Source: UMGS1590 sp900552455 (GTDB lineage: Bacteria > Bacillota > Peptococcia > Peptococcales > Peptococcaceae). Taken from it: a DNA stretch of 64,000 nt. The stretch covers positions 62,001 through 126,000 of the forward strand of contig OZ007004.1 in NCBI GenBank assembly GCA_963931105.1, given 5' to 3'. Below the pieces are notes generated by a model that did not search any database, was not told the origin of the DNA, and worked only from the letters and a program-made list of their open reading frames with translations. Positions within the stretch are counted from its first letter, which is position 1, and the number at the start of each line of letters is the position of its first letter. The position numbers and the translations under genes were made by a program. Below, piece after piece: positions 25,522 through 34,398 of this stretch.

Positions 25522-26952
25522 ATGTCTGATCAAATGAATCTGTTTTCCGCCGCTGCCAGCGCCGGCGGCCATTCACACGCACCGCTGGCCGACCGCATGC
25601 GGCCGCAAACCCTCGACGAGATCGTCGGGCAGGATGCGCTCATCGGCAAAGGAAAATTGCTGCGCCGCGCCATCGAGACAAACCGCCTCTCCTCGATCAT
25701 CCTCTGGGGCAGCGCCGGCTGCGGCAAAACAACCCTCGCTTCTGTCATCGCAAAAGTGACGAAGCGTCCCTTTGCACGCCTCAACGCCGTCACTGAAGGA
25801 TTACCGGAATTGCGCAAGCTGATCAAAAAAGCCGAAGAAGAGCAGCAGCTTTACGGCCGCCAGACCATTCTCTTCATCGACGAAGTGCATCGCTTCAACA
25901 AAGCGCAGCAGGACGGGCTCCTGCCATCTGTTGAAAACGGCACCATCATCCTCATCGGCGCCACCACTCAGAATCCATATTTCAGCATCAACCGCGCCCT
26001 GCTCTCGCGCTCGCTGATCTTCCAGCTGCAGCCGCTCACCAAAGCCGACATCACCAGCCTGATGCAGCGCGCGCTCACCGATCGCGAGCGCGGCCTCGGC
26101 GCCTACCACGTCAAGATCAGCGAAGAAGCCCTCGACCATTTCGCGAATTTTTCTCAGGGCGACGCCCGCATGGCGCTGAACGCTCTGGAGCTTTCTGTGC
26201 TCTCAAGTCCGGCGGACGAAAATGGCACCATCCACGTCGATCTCGCCGTCGCCGAGGAAAGCATCCAGCGTCCTGCTGTGAGCTACGACGGCACCGGCGA
26301 CGAACATTACGATATCATCTCCGCTTTCATCAAAAGCATGCGCGGTAGCGATGTCGACGCTGCCCTCTATTATCTCGCGCGCATGCTCGACGCCGGCGAA
26401 GATCCGCTCTTCATCGCGCGCCGCATCGTCATCCTCTCCTGCGAAGACATCGGCATGGCCGATCCACAGGCGCTGGTGATCGCGCAGAGCGCCGCCGACG
26501 CGCTGCAATTCGTAGGCATGCCGGAAGGCCGCATCATCCTCGGCCAGGCTGTCACCTACATGGCCTCCGCGCCGAAAAGCAACTGTGCCTACATGGGCAT
26601 TGAGCGTGCTCTGGCCGACGTGCGCCACGGCAAAAACGGCGCCGTGCCAAAGCACCTGCGCGACAGCCATTATCCTGGCGCAAAAGAACTCGGCCACGGC
26701 ATCGGCTACAAATATCCACACGATTATCCAATGCATCAGGTTGAGCAGCAATATCTGCCGGATAATCTGGTCGGCACCAGATATTATTTTGAAGACGACA
26801 CCGTCGCCGCGAGAAAAAACGAAGACGCCACCTGCTCTGTGCACAAACATAGGAGCGAAGCCAACACCATCGCCGCGCACCAGAGCGAAGACGATACCGT
26901 CACCGCGCGGAAATCCGGAGACGCCTACAAGAAAGGACCTGCTCATGAGTAA
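25522..26952 (+). CDS. rarA: Replication-associated recombination protein A (RarA/MgsA) with an unusual C-terminal tail
   Basis: An AAA+ ATPase with Walker A GSAGCGKTTLA, Walker B ILFIDEVHRF, sensor region (IGATTQNPYFSINRALLSR) and the RarA C-terminal tetramerisation domain (SNCAYMGIERALADVR ... YPHDYPMHQVEQQYLP). It acts at stalled forks. After the normal end of the family, about 54 residues (DNA 26791-26952) form imperfect repeats around EDDTVAARKNEDA, EANTIAAHQ and EDDTVTARKSGDA. The ATG at 25522 was chosen for its spacing from AAAGGTG. Its stop overlaps the mnmA start. Confidence 0.93.
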   Translation: MSDQMNLFSAAASAGGHSHAPLADRMRPQTLDEIVGQDALIGKGKLLRRAIETNRLSSIILWGSAGCGKTTLASVIAKVTKRPFARLNAVTEGLPELRKLIKKAEEEQQLYGRQTILFIDEVHRFNKAQQDGLLPSVENGTIILIGATTQNPYFSINRALLSRSLIFQLQPLTKADITSLMQRALTDRERGLGAYHVKISEEALDHFANFSQGDARMALNALELSVLSSPADENGTIHVDLAVAEESIQRPAVSYDGTGDEHYDIISAFIKSMRGSDVDAALYYLARMLDAGEDPLFIARRIVILSCEDIGMADPQALVIAQSAADALQFVGMPEGRIILGQAVTYMASAPKSNCAYMGIERALADVRHGKNGAVPKHLRDSHYPGAKELGHGIGYKYPHDYPMHQVEQQYLPDNLVGTRYYFEDDTVAARKNEDATCSVHKHRSEANTIAAHQSEDDTVTARKSGDAYKKGPAHE

Positions 26953-27991
26953 AGTTGCCCTCGGACTCAGCGGCGGTGTCGACAGCTCCGTCGCCGTCCA
27001 TCTTTTGCAAGCAGCTGGCCACGAAGTGGTCGGCATCCATATGCGTCTCGTGCCTGAAAGCGGTCGCGACAGCCAGGCCGCCACAGATGCGCGCCGTGTG
27101 GCGGCACAATTCGGCATCGATTTCCACATCCTCGACGCCCGTGAAGCCTTTGTCCGCGAAGTGATGCAGCCGTTCGCCGATGCCTATCTGCGTGGTCAGA
27201 CACCGAATCCCTGCGTGCGCTGCAACGCGCAGATCAAATTCGGCGTGCTCTGGCAGGAAGCACAGCGGCTCGGCTGCGACAAGCTTGCGACCGGTCACTA
27301 TGTGCGCATTCTTCACGACGAAAACGGCGATGCCCTCAGTTGCGCCGTCGATGCCGTCAAGGATCAGTCCTATTTTCTCTGGGGCATTCCGCGCGAAATG
27401 CTCGCGCACATTCTCTGCCCACTTGGCGATCACACCAAGGAAGAAGCGCGCGCCATTGCCGCTTCCCTCGGGCTCATCACCGCTGGCAAAAAAGAATCTC
27501 AGGAAATCTGCTTCATTCCTGGCGACGACTACGCCGCTTTTCTCCAGGATTTTTGCCCGGGCAATCTGCCTGGCGCAGGCCGTTTCATCGACGCCGACGG
27601 AAACACCCTCGGCGAACACAACGGCGCCTGGCGCTACACCATCGGCCAACGCCGGGGACTCGGACTCGCTCTCGGCTATCCCGCGTACGTCACCGCCACC
27701 GATCCCGTCCAGAACACCGTCAGCGTCGGCACAAACGACACCCTTTTCGCAAACGGCCTCATCGCCACCGGCGTGAACCTGCTTGCGCCGGATGCACAGA
27801 GTGGCCGCGCCCGCATCAAGATCCGCTCCCGCGACCGCGGCACGCCGGGCAGCTGGCAGCTCGATGGCGATCGTCTCAGCGTGCAGTTTAACGAGCCCGT
27901 GCGCGCGATCACCCCCGGGCAAAGCGTCGTCCTCTACGACGGTGACCGCGTCATCGGCGGCGGCATCATCCAGCACGCAGTACATTTATGA
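26945..27991 (+). CDS. mnmA: tRNA-specific 2-thiouridylase MnmA
   Basis: The 348-residue enzyme has the PP-loop SGGVDSSVAVHLL, the first catalytic cysteine in NPCVRCNAQIKFG, and the second in SQEICFIPGDDY. It thiolates U34 in the wobble position of Lys, Glu and Gln tRNAs. The start overlaps the rarA stop by eight bases and lies behind AAAGGA within the rarA coding end. The C-terminal beta barrel (SVVLYDGDRVIGGGII) is complete. Confidence 0.96.
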   Translation: MSKVALGLSGGVDSSVAVHLLQAAGHEVVGIHMRLVPESGRDSQAATDARRVAAQFGIDFHILDAREAFVREVMQPFADAYLRGQTPNPCVRCNAQIKFGVLWQEAQRLGCDKLATGHYVRILHDENGDALSCAVDAVKDQSYFLWGIPREMLAHILCPLGDHTKEEARAIAASLGLITAGKKESQEICFIPGDDYAAFLQDFCPGNLPGAGRFIDADGNTLGEHNGAWRYTIGQRRGLGLALGYPAYVTATDPVQNTVSVGTNDTLFANGLIATGVNLLAPDAQSGRARIKIRSRDRGTPGSWQLDGDRLSVQFNEPVRAITPGQSVVLYDGDRVIGGGIIQHAVHL

Positions 27992-28007
27992 TATGAAAGG
28001 AACTTCT

Positions 28008-29654
28008 ATGATAACAAGCGAACAAAAAGAGGAGCTCTACCGCTTTCTCTGTAAAAAGATCAATTACGGCGTCCATCCCATCAACGACATCGCCCAGCTT
28101 CTGGCAGACAACCACATCTCCAGCCGCGACTTCGGCTACGGCCGTCTCAAGACCATGCTGCGCGATATTCCGGAATTTCTGAACCTGCTGCCGCCGGAAA
28201 CCGGCAGCGAGGAAATGCGTGTACGCTTTTCCATCTGGCAGCCACCAAAAGCCGCCAAACCAAAGCAAAAGCAGCAGCCAAAAGCGCCGCAGAAAACAAA
28301 AACCGTCGTGCTCGCCGGCAAAACCCGCCGCGCCCGCGCCGTATCCCAGGGACATGCCGCCGCAAAGTCAAAAACCAGCACCACGCCGCATCAGTCCCTC
28401 ACGCCAAAGCTGCCAGAGCCGCCAGAATCGCTGCTCGCTCACACGCAGCTTGACAGCCACATGCTGCATCTTCTCGCCCTCAAGACAGGCCGTGTCCAGG
28501 CCTCGTTGCCGGGGCTTCTCGAATCGAGCTACCAGCAGGCCAAAGCCTCCTCTACTTTAGATTATTCCCGAGATAAGATCGGGTTCCGTCTCGACGTGCC
28601 AGCAAAAAACGGCAAGCCGATCTATCTCACCTTTAAGCGTCCGCCAAAAACCGCAGGACACCTCGCGCCGTTTGCCCTCATTTATATCGACGACAACGAC
28701 GCGCCATCCTCCAACCTCGAGGTCAACAAGATCAAAGGCGACAATCCTGCGCAGGCCCTCGAAACCTTCGCCTTTCTCGGCCGCTGGGAAGATTTTCTCC
28801 AATCCCTCGCCGATATGGCCACGCCAGAAGACTGGGATTTTCCAAACGCTGAGAAAAAGAATTTCTACATCCTCAAAAAATACATCCAGTACACCTTCTA
28901 CCGCATCCAGCTCGAAGGCAAGGTACTCCTGAGCCAGGATGGCCGACTCGCCGCTTTTAACACCGGCCTCGTCGACCGCCATTTTGACGAGATCTACGCC
29001 TGCTTTGTACCAAACACCGCCGGCGAATCGCCATGGCTCTTCAAAGAATTCTGCATCGCCGGTCATTTCGGCATGGGCAAACAGCTCGTGCAGAATTTCA
29101 ATCCGCTGCCGCAGCCAGCCACTTATTTTCTCCACCAAGGCGATCTGCTCTTCGATCTCACCCAGGAGATCCACTGTGACTACGAGCACATCCTCATCGA
29201 AAACATCGACCGCTTTCCGCTCTTCTATCTCAAGAGCCAGTTCTACGATCACAAGAAAGCGATGAAGATCTTGAGCGAGATCGAGCACGCCAAAGACGAC
29301 AGTCAGCGCACGCATCTTTTCGGCAAGATCCAGCGGCTTCTGGAAGACGATATGCTTCTCTACAACCGCCTGAAAAATCGCCTTGACGACGCCGTGCTGC
29401 TCTCACGCAAGGAAGTACGCTGGAATTATCACACTGCCATCCCATCCTACTACCCATCGCGCAACACGATGAATTTCATGCTGCCGCTGCATCTGTCCAG
29501 CGACGACGCCGTTGACATCGTTCTCGTCGTCGAGCTCACGCCAGCCGGCAATTACCAGGGCCAGACCATTCTCACCTGCGATCAGGCCTATATTGATGCC
29601 CGTCTCGTCTGCAGCCTCAAGAGCCACTGGCTCGATCTGCGGACGATCGGATAA
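28008..29654 (+). CDS. LOTUS (OST-HTH) domain plus DUF3825 protein
   Basis: The 548-residue protein opens with a winged-helix segment of the LOTUS/OST-HTH type (LYRFLCKKIN..., then DFGYGRLKTMLRDIPEFLNL, about residues 10-62). A Lys/Ala/Pro-rich linker (about 80-140) follows. The rest resembles DUF3825: FNTGLVDRHFDEIYACF, then DRFPLFYLKSQ, VRWNYHTAIPSYYP and ILTCDQAYIDARL. LOTUS domains bind RNA; DUF3825 has no known activity. AAAGG precedes the ATG, 16 bases after mnmA, hinting at an RNA-related role by position only. Confidence 0.8.
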   Translation: MITSEQKEELYRFLCKKINYGVHPINDIAQLLADNHISSRDFGYGRLKTMLRDIPEFLNLLPPETGSEEMRVRFSIWQPPKAAKPKQKQQPKAPQKTKTVVLAGKTRRARAVSQGHAAAKSKTSTTPHQSLTPKLPEPPESLLAHTQLDSHMLHLLALKTGRVQASLPGLLESSYQQAKASSTLDYSRDKIGFRLDVPAKNGKPIYLTFKRPPKTAGHLAPFALIYIDDNDAPSSNLEVNKIKGDNPAQALETFAFLGRWEDFLQSLADMATPEDWDFPNAEKKNFYILKKYIQYTFYRIQLEGKVLLSQDGRLAAFNTGLVDRHFDEIYACFVPNTAGESPWLFKEFCIAGHFGMGKQLVQNFNPLPQPATYFLHQGDLLFDLTQEIHCDYEHILIENIDRFPLFYLKSQFYDHKKAMKILSEIEHAKDDSQRTHLFGKIQRLLEDDMLLYNRLKNRLDDAVLLSRKEVRWNYHTAIPSYYPSRNTMNFMLPLHLSSDDAVDIVLVVELTPAGNYQGQTILTCDQAYIDARLVCSLKSHWLDLRTIG

Positions 29655-29699
29655 AGTCGCCCGTTGCAAAAGGAATTTACAAATTGAAAGGGGAAACCA

Positions 29700-31073
29700 A
29701 TGTCCACCAAACCACAACCGAATATGCTGATCAAGCTCTTCCCGCTCCTCGGTGAAAAGAGCGTCAACCTGCGCACCGAGCTCCTCGCCGGACTCACCAC
29801 CTTCCTGACCATGGCCTATATCATCGCCATCAATCCGAGCATTCTCTCTGAAGCAGGAATGGACGCCGGCGCGCTCGTCACCGGGACCTGTCTGGCCGCT
29901 GCGCTTGGCTGTTTTCTCATGGGCTTCATCGCCAATCTGCCATTCGGCCTGGCCAGCGGCATGGGGCTCAACGCATTCTTCGCCTACAGCGTTGTGCTCG
30001 CTTATGACATCCCATGGCAGGTCGCGCTGACCGCCGTTTTTGTTGAAGGTATCATCTTCATCCTACTCACCGCCTGCAAAGTGCGTGAAGCCGTCGTCAA
30101 TGCCATTCCACTCAATATGAAGCTCGCCGTCACCGGCGGTATCGGCCTTTTCATCGCTTTTCTCGGGCTCATCAACGGCGGCATCGTTGTCGGCGACGAC
30201 GCCACCCTCGTCGGACTGAACCATTTTGCGCTGCCAGCCGTCATCACCTGCTTTGGCGTCGTCGTCATCGCCGCTCTTGACAAGCGCGGCGTGCGCGGCT
30301 CCATCCTCATCGGCATCGTCCTCTGCTCCCTCGTCGCCTGGGGCTACGCCCTGATCGCTCCGGAAGCTGCAGCCGCGCTTGGCATCACCCTGCCAGATGG
30401 CATCATCCGCTTCGAATCTGTTGCACCGATCGCCGGTAAGATCGATTTCGGTTATCTGCTCCATCCTGAGCAGCTCTCGAATTTCATCGTCATCATGCTG
30501 ACCTTCCTCTTCGTCGATTTCTTCGACACCGTTGGCACCCTCGTCGGCGTCTGCTCCAAAGCAGGCATGCTCGATGAAAACGGCAACGTACCGAACGCCG
30601 GCCGCGCACTCATGGCTGACGCCCTCGCAACCACCGCTGGTGCCTGCCTCGGCGTTTCCACCGTCACAACCTACGTAGAAAGCTCCACCGGCGTCAGCGT
30701 TGGCGGCCGCAGCGGCTACACCGCCGTCACCGTCGGCGTGCTCTTCCTCGCCGCCATGTTTTTCTCGCCGCTCTTCATCGCCATCCCAAGCTGCGCCACC
30801 GCGCCAGCACTGATCTACGTCGGCTATCTCATGCTCAGCGCAGTTAAAGACATCGACTTCGCCAACATCACCGAAGGGCTGCCAGCATTCGTCACCATCC
30901 TCGCCATGCCGCTCACTTACTCCATCGGCGACGGCCTCACCCTCGGCGTGCTCAGCTACGTTTTCGTCAACCTCATCTACAACTTCCTCGCACCAGCCGA
31001 CAAACGCAAAAAAGTCTCGATCGTCATGATCGTCCTCGCCGTGCTGTTTATTTTGAAGCTGATCTTCATCTAA
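29700..31073 (+). CDS. NCS2 family purine permease (AzgA-like)
   Basis: The 457-residue membrane protein has the AzgA-type opening LAGLTTFLTMAYIIAINPSI and later FVDFFDTVGTLVGV, a signature of adenine/guanine/hypoxanthine permeases. About 12-14 membrane spans are visible. It imports a purine base by proton symport. GAAAGGGG precedes the ATG. A long terminator follows the gene. Confidence 0.93.
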   Translation: MSTKPQPNMLIKLFPLLGEKSVNLRTELLAGLTTFLTMAYIIAINPSILSEAGMDAGALVTGTCLAAALGCFLMGFIANLPFGLASGMGLNAFFAYSVVLAYDIPWQVALTAVFVEGIIFILLTACKVREAVVNAIPLNMKLAVTGGIGLFIAFLGLINGGIVVGDDATLVGLNHFALPAVITCFGVVVIAALDKRGVRGSILIGIVLCSLVAWGYALIAPEAAAALGITLPDGIIRFESVAPIAGKIDFGYLLHPEQLSNFIVIMLTFLFVDFFDTVGTLVGVCSKAGMLDENGNVPNAGRALMADALATTAGACLGVSTVTTYVESSTGVSVGGRSGYTAVTVGVLFLAAMFFSPLFIAIPSCATAPALIYVGYLMLSAVKDIDFANITEGLPAFVTILAMPLTYSIGDGLTLGVLSYVFVNLIYNFLAPADKRKKVSIVMIVLAVLFILKLIFI

Positions 31074-31074
31074 G

Positions 31075-31127
31075 AAAAAATGGTACGCATCACGCAGATT
31101 TTCTCTGTATGATGCGTACCATTTTCT
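31075..31127. terminator. Terminator after the purine permease
   Basis: AAAATGGTACGCATCA and its full complement around a ~17-base loop, with T tracts on both sides; it separates the convergent GNAT gene. Confidence 0.85.
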
Positions 31128-31137
31128 CGTTTTGTCG

Positions 31138-31635
31138 TCACAGCTCCTTGATATAAAACCGATCCATCGTTGTGTGGATGGTCGGCACGGGCTGGGGGAT
31201 GCTTTTGTAGCCGTGTTTTTCGTAGAGGGCGATGGCAGTCCGCAGGCTGGTGTGGGTTTCGAGGTAGAGTTTTTTGTAGCCAGCTGCTTTTGCGCCGCGC
31301 TCGACGGCTGCCATGAGCTCGTGACTGTAGCCGCGGCCTTTCACTGTGTCATCAAGATAGAGCTTTTGCAGCTCAGCGCAATTTTCCACGCCAGGAAATT
31401 CTGCGTAGCCGACACCGCCGATGACGGTGCCATTTTCGTCGGCAGCGATATAATAGCGGCGACGCTGAGGCTCGGCGTTATAGAAATCGCTCAGATGATC
31501 GAGCTCTGGATCAAAATACGCGGTGCCGGGAATATCTAGGTGCGCGGCGCGCAGATTGTCACGGATGATGGCGGCGATCGCCGCGTCGTCTTCAGCGGTG
31601 ATCGGGCGGATGATAAATTTTCTCTGATTGTCCAT
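31138..31635 (-). CDS. GNAT family N-acetyltransferase
   Basis: The 165-residue protein has the acetyl-CoA-binding motif LYLDDTVKGRGYSHELM, which contains the expected R/Q-x-x-G-x-G/A pattern in the form KGRGYS, plus KLYLETHTSLRTAIALYEKHGYK. It acetylates an unidentified amine. A strong GGAGAGGATC ribosome site precedes the ATG. Confidence 0.9.
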   Translation of the reverse strand: MDNQRKFIIRPITAEDDAAIAAIIRDNLRAAHLDIPGTAYFDPELDHLSDFYNAEPQRRRYYIAADENGTVIGGVGYAEFPGVENCAELQKLYLDDTVKGRGYSHELMAAVERGAKAAGYKKLYLETHTSLRTAIALYEKHGYKSIPQPVPTIHTTMDRFYIKEL

Positions 31636-31696
31636 GGGGATCCTCTCCTTCTCGCTTGTCTTCTATTATAACGCACGCTGCCGAAAACCCGCAGCA

Positions 31697-31936
31697 TTAT
31701 TTATTCCGTTTTGTCCCATTGTAGAGAAAGGCGTTGGGATCCATTTTATAGAAGGTGCCTTTGTCGATGCCGATGGGGCGTTTGCAGTTTGGGCAGACGA
31801 TCTTGTCGTCCTGCATCTCAACAGGCACGTACCATTTGCTGATGCGCGCTTTGTGGCAACGCAGGACTTCGCCGTGGCCGATTTTATCGTATTTCCAGAG
31901 TTTTGTTTTGCAGGTGGCGCAGCGGATGGTGAGCAT
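31697..31936 (-). CDS. Small zinc-ribbon protein
   Basis: A 79-residue protein with cysteine pairs CATC near the N-terminus and CPNC in the second half, plus one CH in RCHKARISKWYV, consistent with a zinc ribbon. AAGGAGAC precedes the ATG. I do not know its function; such proteins often bind nucleic acid or metal. Confidence 0.7.
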   Translation of the reverse strand: MLTIRCATCKTKLWKYDKIGHGEVLRCHKARISKWYVPVEMQDDKIVCPNCKRPIGIDKGTFYKMDPNAFLYNGTKRNK

Positions 31937-32038
31937 GAGCGATTGTCTCCTTTCTGAGTATCCGGCAGCTGCGCGCGTATAATTATAAACGCGTGGCTGC
32001 ATATTTATAAAAAATTTGCCAAAAATATTCGTTGACGC

Positions 32039-32067
32039 TTTACAACTGTCAGGAAATGTGATATTCT
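32039..32067 (+). promoter_or_regulatory. Promoter of the aromatic amino acid operon
   Basis: TTTACA (32039-32044), 17-base spacer, TATTCT (32062-32067), about 30 bases before the leader peptide start. Confidence 0.65.
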
Positions 32068-32098
32068 TTAGAAAACTTTTACCACACAGGTGATGAAA

Positions 32099-32206
32099 AT
32101 GTCAACCAATACTGTTCTTCAGGCAACCCAATATTACTTTAGCTACTTTACCTTTACTGTTTTCAGTAAGGGTTATTTGGGTTATCCTGAAAACAGCACG
32201 ATCTGA
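32099..32206 (+). CDS. Tyr/Phe-rich leader peptide of the aro operon
   Basis: A 35-codon reading frame with AGGTG six bases upstream of its ATG. Codons 12-29 hold nine aromatic residues (Tyr at 12, 13, 16, 26, 29 and Phe at 14, 17, 19, 22), including the run QYYFSYFTFTVF. A self-complementary segment (32157-32166 with 32187-32196) overlaps its end, and a terminator hairpin follows 22 bases after the stop. This is the arrangement of a ribosome-mediated attenuator in which stalling at Tyr or Phe codons decides whether transcription enters aroF. Confidence 0.85.
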   Translation: MSTNTVLQATQYYFSYFTFTVFSKGYLGYPENSTI

Positions 32207-32266
32207 CATTTTATATGTTATGAGAGTGAACCTGCACGGAGGATAATCCCCGTGCAGGTTTTTTTA
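32157..32266 (+). promoter_or_regulatory. Attenuator of the aro operon (alternative hairpins)
   Basis: Stem 1:2 pairs 32157-32166 with 32187-32196 (ten bp, perfect). A competing helix pairs 32179-32188 with 32240-32249 (ten bp, one G-U), which takes up the terminator loop. The terminator pairs 32229-32239 with 32250-32260 (11 bp) and ends in seven or more Ts. Ribosome stalling on the aromatic codons would free 32179-32188 to form the competing helix; that step is inference. Confidence 0.75.
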
Positions 32267-32307
32267 TTATCATTCATCATCCACCAATTTGAAAGGAGCA
32301 CTTATCC

Positions 32308-33324
32308 ATGATTATCAAAGTAAGAAGAGGCGCAGATCAAACTCAGGTACAACAGCTCACCGACTGGCTCAAAGAGCAGGGTCTCCAGCTCTACTTCTCT
32401 GAGGGGGACTCCTACTCGATCATCGGCCTTGTCGGCGACACCTCCCGCGTAGACATCGAGCTCATCGAAGCACTGGAAGTTGTCGAGAGCGTCACCCGCA
32501 TCCAGGAACCATACAAAAACGCGAACCGCAAATTCCATCCGCAGGATACGATCATCAAAGTCGGCGACGCACAGATCGGCGGCGGCACGCTGACGCTGAT
32601 CGCTGGTCCATGCTCGGTTGAAAGCGAAGCGCAGATCATCGAGGTGGCACAGCGCGTCAAGGCTGCCGGCGCAACGATCCTGCGCGGCGGTGCGTTCAAG
32701 CCTCGCACCTCGCCATACTCCTTCCAGGGCATGGGCGCTGAAGGCATCCAGCTGCTCCTGAAAGCAAAAGAAGCCACGGGCCTGCCGATCATCTCCGAGG
32801 TCATGGATATTTCCCAACTGCCATTGTTCGAGGATGTCGACATTCTGCAGATCGGCGCACGCAATATGCAGAACTTCAACCTACTCAAGGAAGTCGGCAA
32901 GATGAACAAGCCAGTGCTGCTCAAGCGCGGTCTTTCTGCAACCTACCAGGAATGGCTGATGAGTGCCGAATACATCATGGCTGGCGGCAACATGGAGGTC
33001 ATTCTCTGCGAACGCGGCATCCGCACATTCGAAACAAAAACGCGCAACACGCTGGATATTTCTGCGGTGCCAATGCTGCGCGAACTCACCCATCTGCCGA
33101 TCGTCATCGACCCTAGCCACGCTGCCGGCATCCGCCGCATGGTGCGTCCGCTCTCGATGGCTGCTGTCGCCATTGGCGCTGACGGGCTGATGATCGAAGT
33201 ACACAACGACCCTGAACACGCAAAATGCGATGGTCCACAGTGCCTGCGTCCGGAAACCTTTGACGAAGTCGCTGCTGACGCGCTGAAGCTGCATGCATTC
33301 TGCCAGAAGGAACTGCACCAATGA
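32308..33324 (+). CDS. aroF: 3-deoxy-7-phosphoheptulonate synthase (DAHP synthase)
   Basis: The 338-residue enzyme has an N-terminal ferredoxin-like regulatory domain (about residues 1-68) followed by the type I beta catalytic barrel: IAGPCSVES, FKPRTSPYSFQG, IGARNMQNF, LLKRG and DPSHAAG. It condenses phosphoenolpyruvate with erythrose 4-phosphate, the first step to chorismate. The N-terminal domain is the kind that gives tyrosine feedback in relatives. AAGGAG precedes the ATG. It is the first structural gene behind the attenuator. Confidence 0.97.
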   Translation: MIIKVRRGADQTQVQQLTDWLKEQGLQLYFSEGDSYSIIGLVGDTSRVDIELIEALEVVESVTRIQEPYKNANRKFHPQDTIIKVGDAQIGGGTLTLIAGPCSVESEAQIIEVAQRVKAAGATILRGGAFKPRTSPYSFQGMGAEGIQLLLKAKEATGLPIISEVMDISQLPLFEDVDILQIGARNMQNFNLLKEVGKMNKPVLLKRGLSATYQEWLMSAEYIMAGGNMEVILCERGIRTFETKTRNTLDISAVPMLRELTHLPIVIDPSHAAGIRRMVRPLSMAAVAIGADGLMIEVHNDPEHAKCDGPQCLRPETFDEVAADALKLHAFCQKELHQ

Positions 33325-34397
33325 TCGCCTCAAGCATCGAGGTACGCACCGGCAAGCCGTATAAGGTCCACATCGGCCACGGTCTGCTCGACGAAGTGGG
33401 CGTGATGCTCTCGGTGCTGCACCGTCCCTGCCAGGCGATGGTCGTCAGCGATACGAACGTGGCGCCGCTTTATCTGGCGCGACTGCGCACGAGTTTGGAA
33501 GCTGCCGGGTTCCGCGTGCTGGAAAGCGTTGTTCCTGCCGGCGAAGGGAGCAAAAGTTTCGCCGTGCTGGAGCGGCTGATGAACAACTGGAGCCTGGCTG
33601 GAATGCACCGCTCAGATCTCGTCATCGCCCTCGGCGGCGGCGTGGTCGGTGATCTCGCTGGTTTTGCCGCCAGCTGCTACCAGCGCGGGATTCCTTTCGT
33701 GCAGGTACCAACGACGCTGCTGTCGGCTGTGGATTCTTCAGTTGGCGGCAAGACGGCGATCGATATTGCTGCCGGCAAAAATCTCGTCGGCGCATTTTAT
33801 CAGCCGCTGGCTGTTTTCTGCGACGTGGATCTCATCCAAACAATGGACGACGCATTCTTCGCCGACGGCGTCGCTGAAAGCATCAAATACGGCGTGCTCA
33901 TGGATGCCGCCCTCTTCGACCGGCTCGCTGACAAACGTCTGACGAAAGACGCTGCAGATCTTGCAGAGATCGCCAGCGCCTGCGTGAGTCACAAGAACAA
34001 AATCGTCAGCGAGGACGAATTTGAAAAAGGCACGCGCCAGCTCTTGAATCTTGGCCACACTTTCGCCCACGCGATCGAACAGCTCTCAGATTTTGCCACG
34101 AGCCACGGCCACGCCGTCGCGATCGGTCTCGCCATGATGGCCCGGGCAAGCATACGCAAAGGCTGGTGCAGCCAGCGCACAGCCCAGCGCATCGAATGGG
34201 CGCTCGCTGAAAATGCGCTGCCGGCAAACACGGACTACGACGCCGACGCCATCCTCGAGATCTGTCGCCGCGACAAAAAAGCCGGCGCGAGCGCCATCAC
34301 CATCGTCGTGCCTCACGCCATCGGCGACTGCGTGCTGCGCACGGTAAGCTACGACGATCTGCGCGAACTCATCATTCTCGGAAAGGAGCCGCTTTGA
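33321..34397 (+). CDS. aroB: 3-dehydroquinate synthase
   Basis: At 358 residues it has the NAD-dependent AroB features: PAGEGSKSF, ALGGGVVGDLAGF, PTTLLSAVDSSVGGKTAID, and the zinc histidines in GHTFAHAIE and GHAVAIG. It converts DAHP to 3-dehydroquinate. The start overlaps the aroF stop by four bases. Confidence 0.97.
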   Translation: MIASSIEVRTGKPYKVHIGHGLLDEVGVMLSVLHRPCQAMVVSDTNVAPLYLARLRTSLEAAGFRVLESVVPAGEGSKSFAVLERLMNNWSLAGMHRSDLVIALGGGVVGDLAGFAASCYQRGIPFVQVPTTLLSAVDSSVGGKTAIDIAAGKNLVGAFYQPLAVFCDVDLIQTMDDAFFADGVAESIKYGVLMDAALFDRLADKRLTKDAADLAEIASACVSHKNKIVSEDEFEKGTRQLLNLGHTFAHAIEQLSDFATSHGHAVAIGLAMMARASIRKGWCSQRTAQRIEWALAENALPANTDYDADAILEICRRDKKAGASAITIVVPHAIGDCVLRTVSYDDLRELIILGKEPL

Positions 34398-34398
34398 T

